This document shows, piece by piece, positions 40,594 through 49,931 of a stretch of DNA of 64,000 nt (position 1 is the stretch's first letter; the number at the start of each line of letters is the position of its first letter). Made by a program: the position numbers and the translations under genes. Source of the stretch: Pediococcus acidilactici DSM 20284 (GTDB taxonomy: Bacteria > Bacillota > Bacilli > Lactobacillales > Lactobacillaceae); contig NZ_GL397067.1 of assembly GCF_000146325.1 (NCBI RefSeq), positions 981,660 through 1,045,659 on the forward strand, read 5' to 3'. Below the pieces are notes generated by a model. The model was not told the origin of the DNA. It ran no database searches and saw only the letters and a list, made by a program, of their open reading frames with translations.

Positions 40594-41934
40594 TTATGCT
40601 TCAGGTTCCCGTCTTAATTGGCGAACAACTTGGACATAGGACCAAATCAACACTAAATTTGATCCTAGCCAAGCTAACGGGTTTGCCGTGCAGGCTCCGA
40701 TAAAGCCAAAGGCAGGTACTACCCAAATCCCCACTAACATCCGGGAAAGCAATTCTGCGACCCCTGCTAACGTAGGTGCCATACTCTTCCCAAATCCTTG
40801 TAGGGTGTATCGCACAATAAACAGGATTGCCAACAGGAAGTAACTCATGCTGACAATTACAAAATATTGATGTGCCAAATTAGTAATGTGTTGTTCTGAA
40901 TTTCCGATAAACAGGTTAACTAACGTCCGACTATTTAAAATAATCAAAATTCCCATCACGAAACCATAACTAATCGACGTAGTTAACGCTTGGCGAATCC
41001 CCTTCAATATCCGTTTGTATTGCTTAGCACCGAAGTTTTGCGCGGTAAAAGTTGCCATCGTAATTCCTAACGACATCATTGGCTGAGTCGCCAATTGGTC
41101 CACTTTTCCAGCAGCGGTGTACGCTGCAATTGCTGATGAACCCAAATGGTTTAACGAAATTTGTAAAATAATCGAGCCAATTGCGATGATTGAAGCTTGG
41201 AATCCCATTGGTAAACCAATCCGAATTTGTTCTTTAATTAACGTCCAATTCGTAGTGATTTCCCGCCATTCGAGGGACAACGCCGGAACCCGAGCCTTGA
41301 TATAAAACCAACATAGAAAACAAGAAATCAACTGGGCCGTAACCGTAGCAATCCCTGCACCAGCAATTCCAACGTGCATGAAAACAATCAAGATGATGTC
41401 CAAAACTACGTTAATAATGCAGGCAATCACCAAGAAAATCAGTGGCAAACGACTATTTCCTAACGCCCGAAGCATATTGGAAAATAGGTTAAAAAACATG
41501 GTTGCCACTAGTCCGCCAAAGATAATGGATAAGAAAATTGCGGCCCCATCAATAATGTTAGCCGGCGTCTGCATTAACCGTAGTAACGGTCGGGTTGCCC
41601 AAACGCTAAGCGGGGTGAGCAACAGTACCAATCCGCCACAAATCCAAATGCTAGTTGCAAAACTTTGTTTGACCGCTCGTAAATCCCCCGCGCCATAGTG
41701 CTGGGCAGTGATAATCGATAACCCGGTCGTCATCCCTTGGGCAAACCCAATGATCAAAAAGGTCAGCCCACTGGTAGCCCCTACCGCAGCTAGGGCTTGT
41801 ACCCCGACCACCCGGCCAACAATCAAGGTGTCGGAGAGGGTGTAAATTTGTTGGAAAATATTACCTAAAAGCAGCGGAATACTGAATAAGATAATTCCCT
41901 TAATTGGGCTTCCTTTAGTTAAAATACTATCCAT
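40594..41934 (-). CDS. MATE-family efflux transporter
   Basis: Cation-coupled multidrug exporter of the NorM/DinF type with about 12 hydrophobic segments in 446 residues. The family start GSPIKGIILFSIPLLLGNIF and the repeat of the two six-helix halves are visible. GGAGG lies 6 bases before ATG. It follows the CPBP protease gene by 18 bases, and these two are probably one transcript. Substrate unknown. Confidence 0.93.
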   Translation of the reverse strand: MDSILTKGSPIKGIILFSIPLLLGNIFQQIYTLSDTLIVGRVVGVQALAAVGATSGLTFLIIGFAQGMTTGLSIITAQHYGAGDLRAVKQSFATSIWICGGLVLLLTPLSVWATRPLLRLMQTPANIIDGAAIFLSIIFGGLVATMFFNLFSNMLRALGNSRLPLIFLVIACIINVVLDIILIVFMHVGIAGAGIATVTAQLISCFLCWFYIKARVPALSLEWREITTNWTLIKEQIRIGLPMGFQASIIAIGSIILQISLNHLGSSAIAAYTAAGKVDQLATQPMMSLGITMATFTAQNFGAKQYKRILKGIRQALTTSISYGFVMGILIILNSRTLVNLFIGNSEQHITNLAHQYFVIVSMSYFLLAILFIVRYTLQGFGKSMAPTLAGVAELLSRMLVGIWVVPAFGFIGACTANPLAWLGSNLVLIWSYVQVVRQLRREPEA

Positions 41935-41952
41935 ATTAATCCTCCGTAGCCG

Positions 41953-42615
41953 TTATAAAAATGAAATAAAATTATTTATGATGTGGAGCGTGATGCTATA
42001 TTTGATATCCTTGGTCCATAAATAGGTGATCGCTAGCAGCATTCCCATGATTGCGTAAATTGGGAAACTAGCGCCTAGGTCGTGCAATCCGCCAAAAAGA
42101 GCGCCGTTAACTACCACGCCAATTATGCGTACCAGCCGACTATCTTTGGTAAAGAAGAACTCAAAAAAGAGGCCCCGGAAAATCAGTTCTTCAATAACCG
42201 GAGCGACTAGTACTGCGTCAACCCACGTCCAAATTGGCGTGTCCCGTAGTAGTTGTTCAATAGCCGATTGGTTTTCCGAAGTACCAATATTAAAGTAGGT
42301 TACGTACCAAGTCTGCAGAAGCATAAAAATGAACCATAACCCAACCATTAATAACATAATCCGAAAGCGCTTACTGTTCAACGGGTAATTAGCGAAATCA
42401 CTATGATTTTTGCGCACTTTATAACGGTAAAATTGAACCAAAAAAATCACCACTGCTAGAGTGGTCAAAGTGTACACTACCACCAATAGGACGTGTACAA
42501 CTGGATGGGTGTCGTGAATATGCATTGCCGCTATTTGCGGTAATGAAATTACTTGGTCCATCGCAAAAAGTAAAACTAAAAACAGACAATTTTTAATAAC
42601 GTTAAGACCTTTCAG
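41953..42615 (-). CDS. CPBP-family membrane protease, probable CTG start
   Basis: Intramembrane metalloprotease of the CPBP (Abi/Rce1) family. The three motifs are visible: EELIFRGLFFEFF, FGGLHDLG, and the terminal HIINNF. The first ATG (42561, 202 codons) has no ribosome site and would cut a helix. Extending to CTG at 42615 puts AAGGAGG exactly 8 bases upstream and adds KGLNVIKNCLFLVLLFA, completing an N-terminal helix. I therefore annotate from CTG (220 residues). Such proteins often give immunity to bacteriocins, but no bacteriocin gene is seen nearby. Confidence 0.82.
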   Translation of the reverse strand: MKGLNVIKNCLFLVLLFAMDQVISLPQIAAMHIHDTHPVVHVLLVVVYTLTTLAVVIFLVQFYRYKVRKNHSDFANYPLNSKRFRIMLLMVGLWFIFMLLQTWYVTYFNIGTSENQSAIEQLLRDTPIWTWVDAVLVAPVIEELIFRGLFFEFFFTKDSRLVRIIGVVVNGALFGGLHDLGASFPIYAIMGMLLAITYLWTKDIKYSITLHIINNFISFL

Positions 42616-42820
42616 AAGAAACTCCTCCTTAGCCTTAGTTGAATTATTCAGCTTGAAAGATGATAGTCGCTTTATCTTTAAAATGCAATTAATAACTCCA
42701 CTAAGTTTGATATATTTAAGAAAATATTTTTTTATTTAAGATGTGCTAAATTCTGAGCAAATTTTGCCCCTCTTTGGCCTCCACATGGTAGCCTTATAGA
42801 AGTGAGGGAGGATGATGCGA

Positions 42821-43066
42821 ATGATTATCAACGATCCGAATATGCGCGAGTATTTGGAAGTCCAACTTATCGGACACGAAAATAATAAAATCAAAGCCCG
42901 GACGCGGACTGGTGAATACATATTTGTTTACCCCACCGCCCGCCAAGCACGCGACCCATTATTTTGGCAGTGCTTAAAGGACATCATCAACAACAAATTG
43001 TGGCTACCGATCACAAAACAATTTCACCACTTGTTAGAAAACGACTGGTTGGTACCTTCAATGTAA
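42821..43066 (+). CDS. Small protein of unknown function
   Basis: An 81-residue soluble protein, beta-strand-rich at first (EYLEVQLIGHENNKIKARTR) and helical later, ending in NDWLVPSM. GGGAGG lies 9 bases before the ATG at 42821; two earlier ATG codons are too close to that site. It stands alone, facing right between two leftward genes, and has its own strong terminator, which supports real expression. I do not recognise the family. Confidence 0.7.
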   Translation: MIINDPNMREYLEVQLIGHENNKIKARTRTGEYIFVYPTARQARDPLFWQCLKDIINNKLWLPITKQFHHLLENDWLVPSM

Positions 43067-43081
43067 AACTAGATAAACAAC

Positions 43082-43122
43082 AGAGGTTGAGAAAATTGCT
43101 TAATTTTCTCAACCTCTTTTTT
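43082..43122 (+). terminator. Terminator of the 81-residue protein gene
   Basis: A perfect 16-bp stem (43082-43097 with 43102-43117, AGAGGTTGAGAAAATT) with a 4-base loop and T-run. Confidence 0.93.
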
Positions 43123-43178
43123 AGGGCTGTTTCGCAGCTAATATGGCTTCCTGCTCCACCGCCCATTTAATTTCACAT

Positions 43179-43820
43179 CTATTTCCTTGACCGTTGCACG
43201 ATGTCCAAAAGCTGTTCAGGCTTTTGCAACACATATTCTGCCTCTGAGAAATCATTAGTTGGGATGGCGCCCCAGCCGGCGTTAGCAAAATCTACTCCCG
43301 CTGCGTGGGCTGCCTGCATATCAAATAACGAATCTCCTACGTACAAGACATCCTTTAAGTCCATTTCTGCAAAGTATTTTTTGATCCCAAATAAAATCGG
43401 ATCAGGATTTGGCTTATGTTTTTGTGTATCGTCAGAAAAGACCACCCGTTTAATCTGTTGAATCTTAGGGAAATGCTTCATCTCGTCATCAAAGACTCGT
43501 TTTAATTTGGAAGTAACAATCCCATACTCCACACCAAGTTCATGCAAACCGGTAAACATTGCCCCAATTCCGTCGTATGGTTTAATCAAATCGACTTCTT
43601 TACCAATTTGTTCATTAAAGATTGCGATGGTCTTTTCCGGATTAGGAGCACCCAATTGTTTAGCCATCTCTAAACCAGGGATTCCCATTAGACTAATAAT
43701 TGCCTCCGGGGTAACCGTCACGCCGTCTTGTTTCAGAGCGTAGCTTAATGCGGCCACCGAAGCGTCTTCAGTTTTTAATAAGGTGTTGTCTAAGTCAAAC
43801 AATACTACTTTATACATCAT
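43179..43820 (-). CDS. HAD phosphatase, phosphoglycolate/PpaX type
   Basis: HAD hydrolase with motif I VVLFDLDNTLL (Asp9, Asp11 from the start used here), motif II GIVTSKLKR, and motif IV VLYVGDSLFDMQAA. A helical cap lies after motif I. The substrate could be phosphoglycolate, pyrophosphate or another small phosphate ester. I start at 43820 (213 residues) with GGAAGGA upstream; the next ATG is equally possible. Confidence 0.88.
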   Translation of the reverse strand: MMYKVVLFDLDNTLLKTEDASVAALSYALKQDGVTVTPEAIISLMGIPGLEMAKQLGAPNPEKTIAIFNEQIGKEVDLIKPYDGIGAMFTGLHELGVEYGIVTSKLKRVFDDEMKHFPKIQQIKRVVFSDDTQKHKPNPDPILFGIKKYFAEMDLKDVLYVGDSLFDMQAAHAAGVDFANAGWGAIPTNDFSEAEYVLQKPEQLLDIVQRSRK

Positions 43821-44037
43821 CGTTATCCTTCCACTCATTGTGATTTTACATTTATACTACGCCGTTTGCCCGTAGATAAAAAGGGAAAATCGCTTTCAAA
43901 TCCACTTTTTTTACTTTTATTTACCTAGTTGAGCAAAAAAGATGTATTCGATTTCATTTTTTTATACAATTACCTTATTTTTGTAGTCTTTCTCACCTAG
44001 TAGTCCCGGAAAGCCTCGCCGCAAGCTTTCGTTATTA

Positions 44038-44046
44038 TGCTATGAT
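44038..44046 (+). promoter_or_regulatory. Extended -10 promoter of the FAD-protein gene
   Basis: TGC-TATGAT, about 30 bases upstream of the start at 44076. Confidence 0.6.
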
Positions 44047-44075
44047 AAAGGTGAAAAACAAACGGGGTGGACAAT

Positions 44076-45935
44076 ATGAAAATTGCTTTAATCGGCGCGG
44101 GTCCGCGCAACTTAATGGCCCTCGAACGTTTAGTTTGTTGGGGCATCAGTACCAATTACTCAGCCAATGTCGAAATATCACTATTTGATCCCTTCGGAAT
44201 TGGTGGTCGAGTTTGGAATCCTGACCAAAACCACGAACTGAAAATGAATTCGTTAGCCGAAAAAATCACTTTATTCACGGATCAATCTATTGAAATGGCT
44301 GGCCCGGTTCATGAAGGTCCGAGTTTACTTGACTGGGCCCTAGCAAACGGACGCAGCTTTATCGAAGAACACCAATATCATCATCAAAAGCTGCTCTTAA
44401 ACGAATTAGCGAACTTAAACAAGCACTCTTACAGTTCTCGAGCCCTTTTTGGCATCTACCAACAGTGGTTTTACGAACAAATTATTAATCATTTACCGGA
44501 TAACTTTAGCGTGATCCCTCGTTCAGAGTGGGTGACTAACGTTAAAAAAGATGCACAGCAATACACAGTCATCACCCAAGATGCTGCTTACAACGTGGAC
44601 GTTGTATCCGCTGCTTTAGGGGAAGGCAACAACCCGTTAAGCAAAGAAGAACGGCAGTTGCAAGATTTTGCCGCTGCTCATCAACTAAAGTACGTTCCGA
44701 TTGCGTATCCGGCCGAGATGGACGTTGACGACGTTGCTGCTAGCGATCACGTAATTATTCGTGGGTTAGGGCTAAGTTTCATCGACTACCTCGCCGAACT
44801 TACCGAACGGCGTGGCGGAACCTTCCACCGCGACGAACATGGGAACTTAACTTACACGCGTTCTGGTGATGAGCCTACAATTTACGCTAGCTCCCGGAGG
44901 GGATTGCCTTATCATGCTCGGGGACTAGACCAAAAGGCAGTGGGCGAGACTTTTCCGCGCTATTTCCTAAGTGACCAATACGTTGACGACCTTGTTCGCC
45001 AACACCAAGCCATTAGCGGCGAAGAATTTATTAACCGCATTCAATGGGACGTTGAGTTAACCTACTACGTTACCCTCGCGCAAAATAGTTATCCAGAAAT
45101 TGATCTATCTGCTTTTGAAGCCGACCTAGCTGCTAGCACAAAGGGATTCAAGAAAATCTTGGATAACTACGGCATTGCTGCTAAAGATCGTCTCAACTGG
45201 GAAGAATGGAAGAATCCGATTCCTAAAGACGTTAACGACGCTGCCAGCTTTACCCAGTTTATTAAGACTTACTTGCAGCAAGACGTGGACTTGGCAAACG
45301 AAGGTAACTTAACCGCCCCATTTACAAGCGCTATTGAAAAGCTACGCGAATTACGTACCAACATTCGGAAAGTGGTTACCTACCGTTTAATCAGTGCTGA
45401 CGACTACGTAGAGCAGGTTCTCAAACATTTTAATTCCTTAAATAGCTTCTTAGCGGTCGGACCGCCGGCATTTCGGATTGAGCAGATTTTAGCCCTTATC
45501 AAGTCGGGCATTTTAACTCTGATTGGCCCGGATATGAGGGTTGAAACGAGTGATGATCAATTTATGACTTATTCAAACCGGCTTGCGGATCATCAACAGT
45601 ACTTTGGTAACGTCTTGATTGAAGGTCGTTTACCCCAGCCTAACGCTGCCAACAACACTAACCCGTTGGTAAATAACTTGCTGCAACAGGGGCTGGCCCG
45701 GATCTTTACCCTCCAGCTTCGCGATGGTTCTAGTTACCAAACCGGAGCATTGGACGTTACGGACGACACTGCTGAATTGATCGATCAAAACGGCAACGTG
45801 GTACCCCACTTCTTTGTTTGGGGACTTCCCACCGAAAAGCGGCATTGGCTAACTAACGGGGCTCCAATTCCTGGAGTTAACGATGTGCGACTCCGAATTG
45901 CCGATCGAATTGCGGCCCAAATATTTGCTAAATAA
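44076..45935 (+). CDS. FAD/NAD(P)-binding protein (NAD_binding_9 type)
   Basis: Large (619 residues) Rossmann-fold protein whose start KIALIGAGPRNLMALERL is the dinucleotide-binding loop of the FAD-NAD(P)-binding family PF13454. Other members are called HpyO-like or adenylate-binding proteins of unknown substrate. RGLGLSFIDYLAELTERRGG in the middle is a second typical segment. GGGGTGG lies 5 bases before the ATG used; a GTG three codons earlier falls inside that site. Monocistronic with a good terminator. Confidence 0.85.
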   Translation: MKIALIGAGPRNLMALERLVCWGISTNYSANVEISLFDPFGIGGRVWNPDQNHELKMNSLAEKITLFTDQSIEMAGPVHEGPSLLDWALANGRSFIEEHQYHHQKLLLNELANLNKHSYSSRALFGIYQQWFYEQIINHLPDNFSVIPRSEWVTNVKKDAQQYTVITQDAAYNVDVVSAALGEGNNPLSKEERQLQDFAAAHQLKYVPIAYPAEMDVDDVAASDHVIIRGLGLSFIDYLAELTERRGGTFHRDEHGNLTYTRSGDEPTIYASSRRGLPYHARGLDQKAVGETFPRYFLSDQYVDDLVRQHQAISGEEFINRIQWDVELTYYVTLAQNSYPEIDLSAFEADLAASTKGFKKILDNYGIAAKDRLNWEEWKNPIPKDVNDAASFTQFIKTYLQQDVDLANEGNLTAPFTSAIEKLRELRTNIRKVVTYRLISADDYVEQVLKHFNSLNSFLAVGPPAFRIEQILALIKSGILTLIGPDMRVETSDDQFMTYSNRLADHQQYFGNVLIEGRLPQPNAANNTNPLVNNLLQQGLARIFTLQLRDGSSYQTGALDVTDDTAELIDQNGNVVPHFFVWGLPTEKRHWLTNGAPIPGVNDVRLRIADRIAAQIFAK

Positions 45936-45954
45936 ACTGGACATTTTAATATTG

Positions 45955-45999
45955 AAAAGGGACCTCGGATTTCTGCTTGAAATCTGAGGCCCCTTTTTT
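45955..45999 (+). terminator. Terminator of the FAD-protein gene
   Basis: AAAAGGGaCCTCgGATTT / AAATCtGAGGcCCCTTTT stem with a T-run. Confidence 0.9.
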
Positions 46000-46025
46000 A
46001 GTTCATTGGTCGTTAAATACTAATA

Positions 46026-46164
46026 CTTTTCTGCCGCGTAGTCGAAACGGGTTTTGTAACCCAGCTCTCTCCGGCTAACCAAATTGGGGACCAATTGCCA
46101 AATCCGCAATTAGTCCCCAATTCCGCGCTTTTCTGCCGCGTAGTCGAAACGGGTTTTGTAACCC
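46026..46164 (-). repeat. Structured repeat, copy 3, flanked by a 37-bp direct repeat
   Basis: Leftward copy. A 37-base direct repeat (46026-46062 and 46128-46164, identical) flanks one hairpin unit; the period is 102. The central stem AATTGGGGAC/GTCCCCAATT with ATTGC/GCAAT above it is unlike other copies in sequence but fully paired. GGTTAGCCGGAGAG and GTTTCGACTACGCGGCAG are conserved. It begins 6 bases after the YitT stop codon, in that gene's orientation. Confidence 0.85.
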
Positions 46165-46170
46165 TCTATA

Positions 46171-47001
46171 TTAATATTGTCCCCCATGAATCTCCGCCAC
46201 ATTGGTCGTTAAAATGAACGCCTTGGGGTCAATTTCCCTAATTCTTTCAATAATTCGGTGATATTCGGCATTTTCCACCACTAGCATTAGCATCCGGCGG
46301 TTATCTCCCGAAAATCCTCCCTGCACGTTCAAACTCGTGTAACTTTGATCCAGCGACTCCGAGATAATTTCCTCGACTTCACTAAGTCGACTACTCATAA
46401 TGTAAACACTCTTCTTCCGGTCAATTCCGGTCTCAATATAATTCATCACTAACAGCGTGATCACCGATGAAAATAGTGCTAGGATGAAAGCTTCCATTCC
46501 CGAACTAAAGATATTCATCAGACAAACAATCGTATCAAGCACCAGCAGACTCACAGAAGTTTTAAAGTTAAAGTACTTTTTTAAAATCAACGGCGGTACC
46601 GTAGTGCCCCCGCTGGAAGCATCAATTTGGTATAACAGCGCCACTCCAATTGCGTACAGCGCTCCGCCGACAATCACTGCTAACGTGCGGTCCGATACCA
46701 AACTTAAACTCGGCGTCACCGCCATACAGACTGGTAACAACAAACTGCCCACCGTAATTCGGGCCGTAGTCTGTTTTCCCAATGTAAAGTACGACGCTAT
46801 CAGCATTGCCACGTTAATGATAAAGACAATCAGCGCCCGGTTCCAGCCAAAGGCGTCCTCTAACAAAATTGAAATCCCCGTTGCGCCTCCCGCAGCCACG
46901 TTATGTGGTGCGTAAAACATGTTAATACTAATCGCTAAAACTTCTAGCGCGACTAACATGATGGCAAACTGGCTGACCAACCGAAAACTTTTCTCGCGCA
47001 T
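46171..47001 (-). CDS. YitT-family membrane protein with DUF2179
   Basis: A five- or six-helix membrane domain (DUF161, about residues 10-190) is followed by a cytosolic DUF2179 domain (about 205-270, GFSGDNRRMLMLVVENAEYHRI). Transport function is suspected for the family but not proven. N-terminal landmark: MFYAPHNVAAGGATGISILL. Length (276) is normal. It stands alone behind the dlt operon; its 3' end abuts structured repeat copy 3. Confidence 0.9.
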   Translation of the reverse strand: MREKSFRLVSQFAIMLVALEVLAISINMFYAPHNVAAGGATGISILLEDAFGWNRALIVFIINVAMLIASYFTLGKQTTARITVGSLLLPVCMAVTPSLSLVSDRTLAVIVGGALYAIGVALLYQIDASSGGTTVPPLILKKYFNFKTSVSLLVLDTIVCLMNIFSSGMEAFILALFSSVITLLVMNYIETGIDRKKSVYIMSSRLSEVEEIISESLDQSYTSLNVQGGFSGDNRRMLMLVVENAEYHRIIERIREIDPKAFILTTNVAEIHGGQY

Positions 47002-47040
47002 CTATTTATCCCCCGTTCCCTTAAACTAGTTATCTAAAAA

Positions 47041-47165
47041 GAGTGGGTAAACGCTCGACTAGCTTTCAATTCCGCTCTCACAATTTTGCAAAAGCAATCG
47101 TCAGTCACAAAATTCCAAAATCAATTTTCAAAGTCGCGACGTTCGGCTCCCCAGCTCCGATTCTC
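47041..47165. repeat. Inverted-repeat-rich spacer
   Basis: Contains AATTTTG / CAAAATT around a 20-base loop and AGCT-rich ends (GGCTCCCCAGCTCC and GACTAGCTTTC). It could be a decayed relative of the structured repeat family, but the frame motifs are absent. No gene was seen. Confidence 0.3.
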
Positions 47166-47187
47166 TTTCTATTATACCTAAAAGTTA

Positions 47188-48474
47188 TTAATTATTCTTG
47201 ATATAAGTTTTCAAATCAGATGGTTTTAACTGTTGCCAATCTTCATCAAAGAATTGATGCTTAATTTGGTAATGCGTTGATTGGCTAGGTTGGTCAACAA
47301 AATTCTTGACGTTTTGATCAACCACGTACCAACCGTACCAGCCTAAATGGATGGTATCTTGCATGAAGTATTTCTTACCACCATCACGTGATAAATCGAG
47401 AATCTGGTTGAATCCTTGACTTTGCAGCTGGTAATTTATTTTTTTGTCAAAACCACGGAGCATTTCTTGTGATAAGCCCACGTAATCCGCCCACTTCTGG
47501 TTAACCGGCGGGATGATAAAGAGCACTTGGGTATGATTTTTCGCAAATTGATCCAAAATTAGCTGGAAGTCAGCAAATTCAGGCGAACGCGTATAATCGT
47601 AATGCTTTTGCATCCCTTCAAAAGCAGCAATCCGTTTCTTCAAACGTTTATTATAAAACTGGTTTTGAATCCCAAACTGGTTGTTTGACGTTTGCCGTTT
47701 AGCTTGGCGGGTCAAAGCTTGTTGAATCATCCCATCCGACGGGCTATTAGGTAATGCTTCGACCTGCCGGTTAATATGGTCTTGATTAGTTCCTTGCAAG
47801 CTAAGCGGCGAAAAGAGTTGGTCTTCGTGAGCCAACAACCGCTTATAGTACTTCAAGTAAGTCCGTTGTCCCGAAGTTACCTGTTGCCCGTTAGCTACCC
47901 GATCTAACGCGTTAATTACTTGACGGTTAGTGCTGTTACTCCGGTCGTCTAACATGGTTAGCAACCGTTTAGCAGCGTATCGTTCACTTGGCTTCCCAGT
48001 TTGGTTTTCCAAGAAGTTAACGGCTTGCAATTGCGAGAAGTAAAATGCAAAGGCATGCGGGTCCGCTCCTTTTCTTACAAACCACTGTGGTGAAATCACA
48101 AAGACTGCCTTTTTATTTTTCAATTGGGGATTAATTCCCTGCATTTCAAAATAATGGGTCAACGATTGGGTCCCCGGTGCTCCTAGTAAAAATGGACGGA
48201 AGTCCCAATCATACTTTTCCGCCATTACGGATGGATGGGCTAAATCAAACCGGGAAAGTTCTGAGGACCCAAAAAAGGGAACGTAATTCCCATTTTCTAA
48301 GGCGGCCCGTTTTACGGCATCTCCTTTGAGCGTGTCTGGGGACAATGCCGTAGCTGCTTTTTGCTCAACGGCTGAGTTAATCTTATTTATTTTGAATGGG
48401 GAAAATAAAAGTCCGATTAAAATCAGTGCTGCCGCTAAAACGGGACCAAAAATCATCCATAACCTTTTAGCCAC
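47188..48474 (-). CDS. dltD: D-alanyl-lipoteichoic acid biosynthesis protein DltD
   Basis: Extracellular thioesterase/acyltransferase of the SGNH-like DltD family, acting in the last step of teichoic acid D-alanylation. Residues 5-25 form the membrane anchor. The catalytic serine lies in [12 protein letters not shown] (Ser70). The partner histidine region is [14 protein letters not shown] near the C-terminus. Length (428) is normal. It overlaps dltC by 8 bases. Confidence 0.96.
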   Translation of the reverse strand: MAKRLWMIFGPVLAAALILIGLLFSPFKINKINSAVEQKAATALSPDTLKGDAVKRAALENGNYVPFFGSSELSRFDLAHPSVMAEKYDWDFRPFLLGAPGTQSLTHYFEMQGINPQLKNKKAVFVISPQWFVRKGADPHAFAFYFSQLQAVNFLENQTGKPSERYAAKRLLTMLDDRSNSTNRQVINALDRVANGQQVTSGQRTYLKYYKRLLAHEDQLFSPLSLQGTNQDHINRQVEALPNSPSDGMIQQALTRQAKRQTSNNQFGIQNQFYNKRLKKRIAAFEGMQKHYDYTRSPEFADFQLILDQFAKNHTQVLFIIPPVNQKWADYVGLSQEMLRGFDKKINYQLQSQGFNQILDLSRDGGKKYFMQDTIHLGWYGWYVVDQNVKNFVDQPSQSTHYQIKHQFFDEDWQQLKPSDLKTYIKNN

Positions 48475-48709
48475 GAGCTTGAAGTTCCTTTACTTTAGCA
48501 ATGATTTTATTTGGGGTGTCCCATTCGCTACGTTCAAATTCAGATACGGGAACTTCAATTCCTAGTTCAGTTTGTAATTGCAACAATAATTGAACCGTGC
48601 CCATTGAATCCAATAGACCTGCATCAAAAAGGTTATCATCCATACTGTTGCTAACGTCCGTACCAATTAAATCTGACAAAATATTTAAAACTGTTTCTTT
48701 TACGTCCAT
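48467..48709 (-). CDS. dltC: D-alanyl carrier protein DltC
   Basis: Acyl carrier protein that receives D-alanine from DltA. The phosphopantetheine site is Ser35 in [12 protein letters not shown]. Length (80) is normal. AcpS, encoded at 20657-21010, is the likely modifying enzyme. It lies 16 bases behind dltB and overlaps dltD. Confidence 0.97.
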   Translation of the reverse strand: MDVKETVLNILSDLIGTDVSNSMDDNLFDAGLLDSMGTVQLLLQLQTELGIEVPVSEFERSEWDTPNKIIAKVKELQARG

Positions 48710-48725
48710 AATTAATTAATCTCCT

Positions 48726-49931
48726 TTAGTATTTAACAAAAAATAGTTTATCTAGGAATCCTGAGAAAACTAGGAAAGTGAAGCACACGAAATTAAAGGT
48801 AATGAAGATCGAAAGTGCTTCCGTCCACCGGTTATGCGGTAAGCGTCCCGGATTCTTTTTCTTAAATCCAAGCCACCAGTCGTTGATTACGAGGGCAACC
48901 CCATGAATCAAACCGTAGAGGATGTAATACCAGGTTTCCCCATGCCAAAATCCCATTAACAACATGTTTAAAACGTAAGTTACGTTTGCCGTCGTTTTAG
49001 GACTCTTAAAGGTCTTGTGCTTCATGAAGAAAAACACGAGCCGCATGTAAACATAATCGCGGAACCAGAATGACAAGGTAATGTGCCAACGATTCCAGAA
49101 TTCTTTGATGTTGTGCGATTTGAACGGTTGCTTGAAGTTCATCGGAGTTTCGACCCCCATGAAGTAGCTAATGGCTACCGCGAACAAACTATAACCCGCA
49201 AAATCAAAGAATAGGTAAAAACTGTAAACGTACATTACGCCCAGCAGGCCCCAAGAGAGACCGTCCGTTTGTAAAGCAATGTGTTGGACCCTTGGCAAAA
49301 GTAAGGAACCAAATACGTAAGACAGCATAAATTTATACACAAACCCTAAGAAAAGGTAGTGCACTCCCTTTTCCAACAGGTCCAAGTAGTGTCCCCGTTC
49401 AGGGACGTTTAAATAATCCTTCTTAAAGCGCCGGTACCGGTCAATTGGCCCAGAAGAAATTGTCGGGAAGAAGGCCAAAAACTGCAGGAAGAACCACGGA
49501 TCGTAATCCTTCAAGACCCCGTCGCGAATTTCCATGATGGTCTGAACCGCCTTGAAAGTTAGGTAACTAATTCCGAGGAATCCGATTAACGAAGAGTTAC
49601 CTGATTGCAATAACGGCGTCATTTTGACCACTGCTAGGGGCAAAATTGCCAGTATTACGGCCCCTACGAAAACTCCGGTCGCGTTATGCTGCTTGCGATA
49701 GCGGTTATATAGTGAAACCAATATCACCTGGAAGATTAAATAACCAATTAAGGCAATTCCCTGTTGCCACTTTGGTCCCCCAAAGGTTAGCAACAAGAAG
49801 AAAAACGATACTAACAGTTCGTACCAGTGAAAACGGCGTCCCCGTAGCATCCCAATCACAATGGGCACTAGGGCAATGGCTAACATGAAAAAGTAAGTCG
49901 GGTTTTCGTAAGGTGTCGCTGTCCACATCAT
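48726..49931 (-). CDS. dltB: D-alanyl transfer membrane protein DltB
   Basis: MBOAT-family membrane acyltransferase that moves D-alanine across the membrane. About 11 membrane segments fill the 401 residues. The MBOAT active-site histidine lies in KEFWNRWHITLSFWFRD, and the second conserved His in LMGFWHGETWYYI. The start overlaps the dltA stop by 4 bases (ATGA), so the two are coupled. Confidence 0.97.
   Translation of the reverse strand: MMWTATPYENPTYFFMLAIALVPIVIGMLRGRRFHWYELLVSFFFLLLTFGGPKWQQGIALIGYLIFQVILVSLYNRYRKQHNATGVFVGAVILAILPLAVVKMTPLLQSGNSSLIGFLGISYLTFKAVQTIMEIRDGVLKDYDPWFFLQFLAFFPTISSGPIDRYRRFKKDYLNVPERGHYLDLLEKGVHYLFLGFVYKFMLSYVFGSLLLPRVQHIALQTDGLSWGLLGVMYVYSFYLFFDFAGYSLFAVAISYFMGVETPMNFKQPFKSHNIKEFWNRWHITLSFWFRDYVYMRLVFFFMKHKTFKSPKTTANVTYVLNMLLMGFWHGETWYYILYGLIHGVALVINDWWLGFKKKNPGRLPHNRWTEALSIFITFNFVCFTFLVFSGFLDKLFFVKY

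Noticed and set aside
46457-46915. A 152-codon plus-strand frame opposite the YitT gene
   Set aside because: Antisense to a membrane protein with family signatures; no ribosome site and no recognisable domain.
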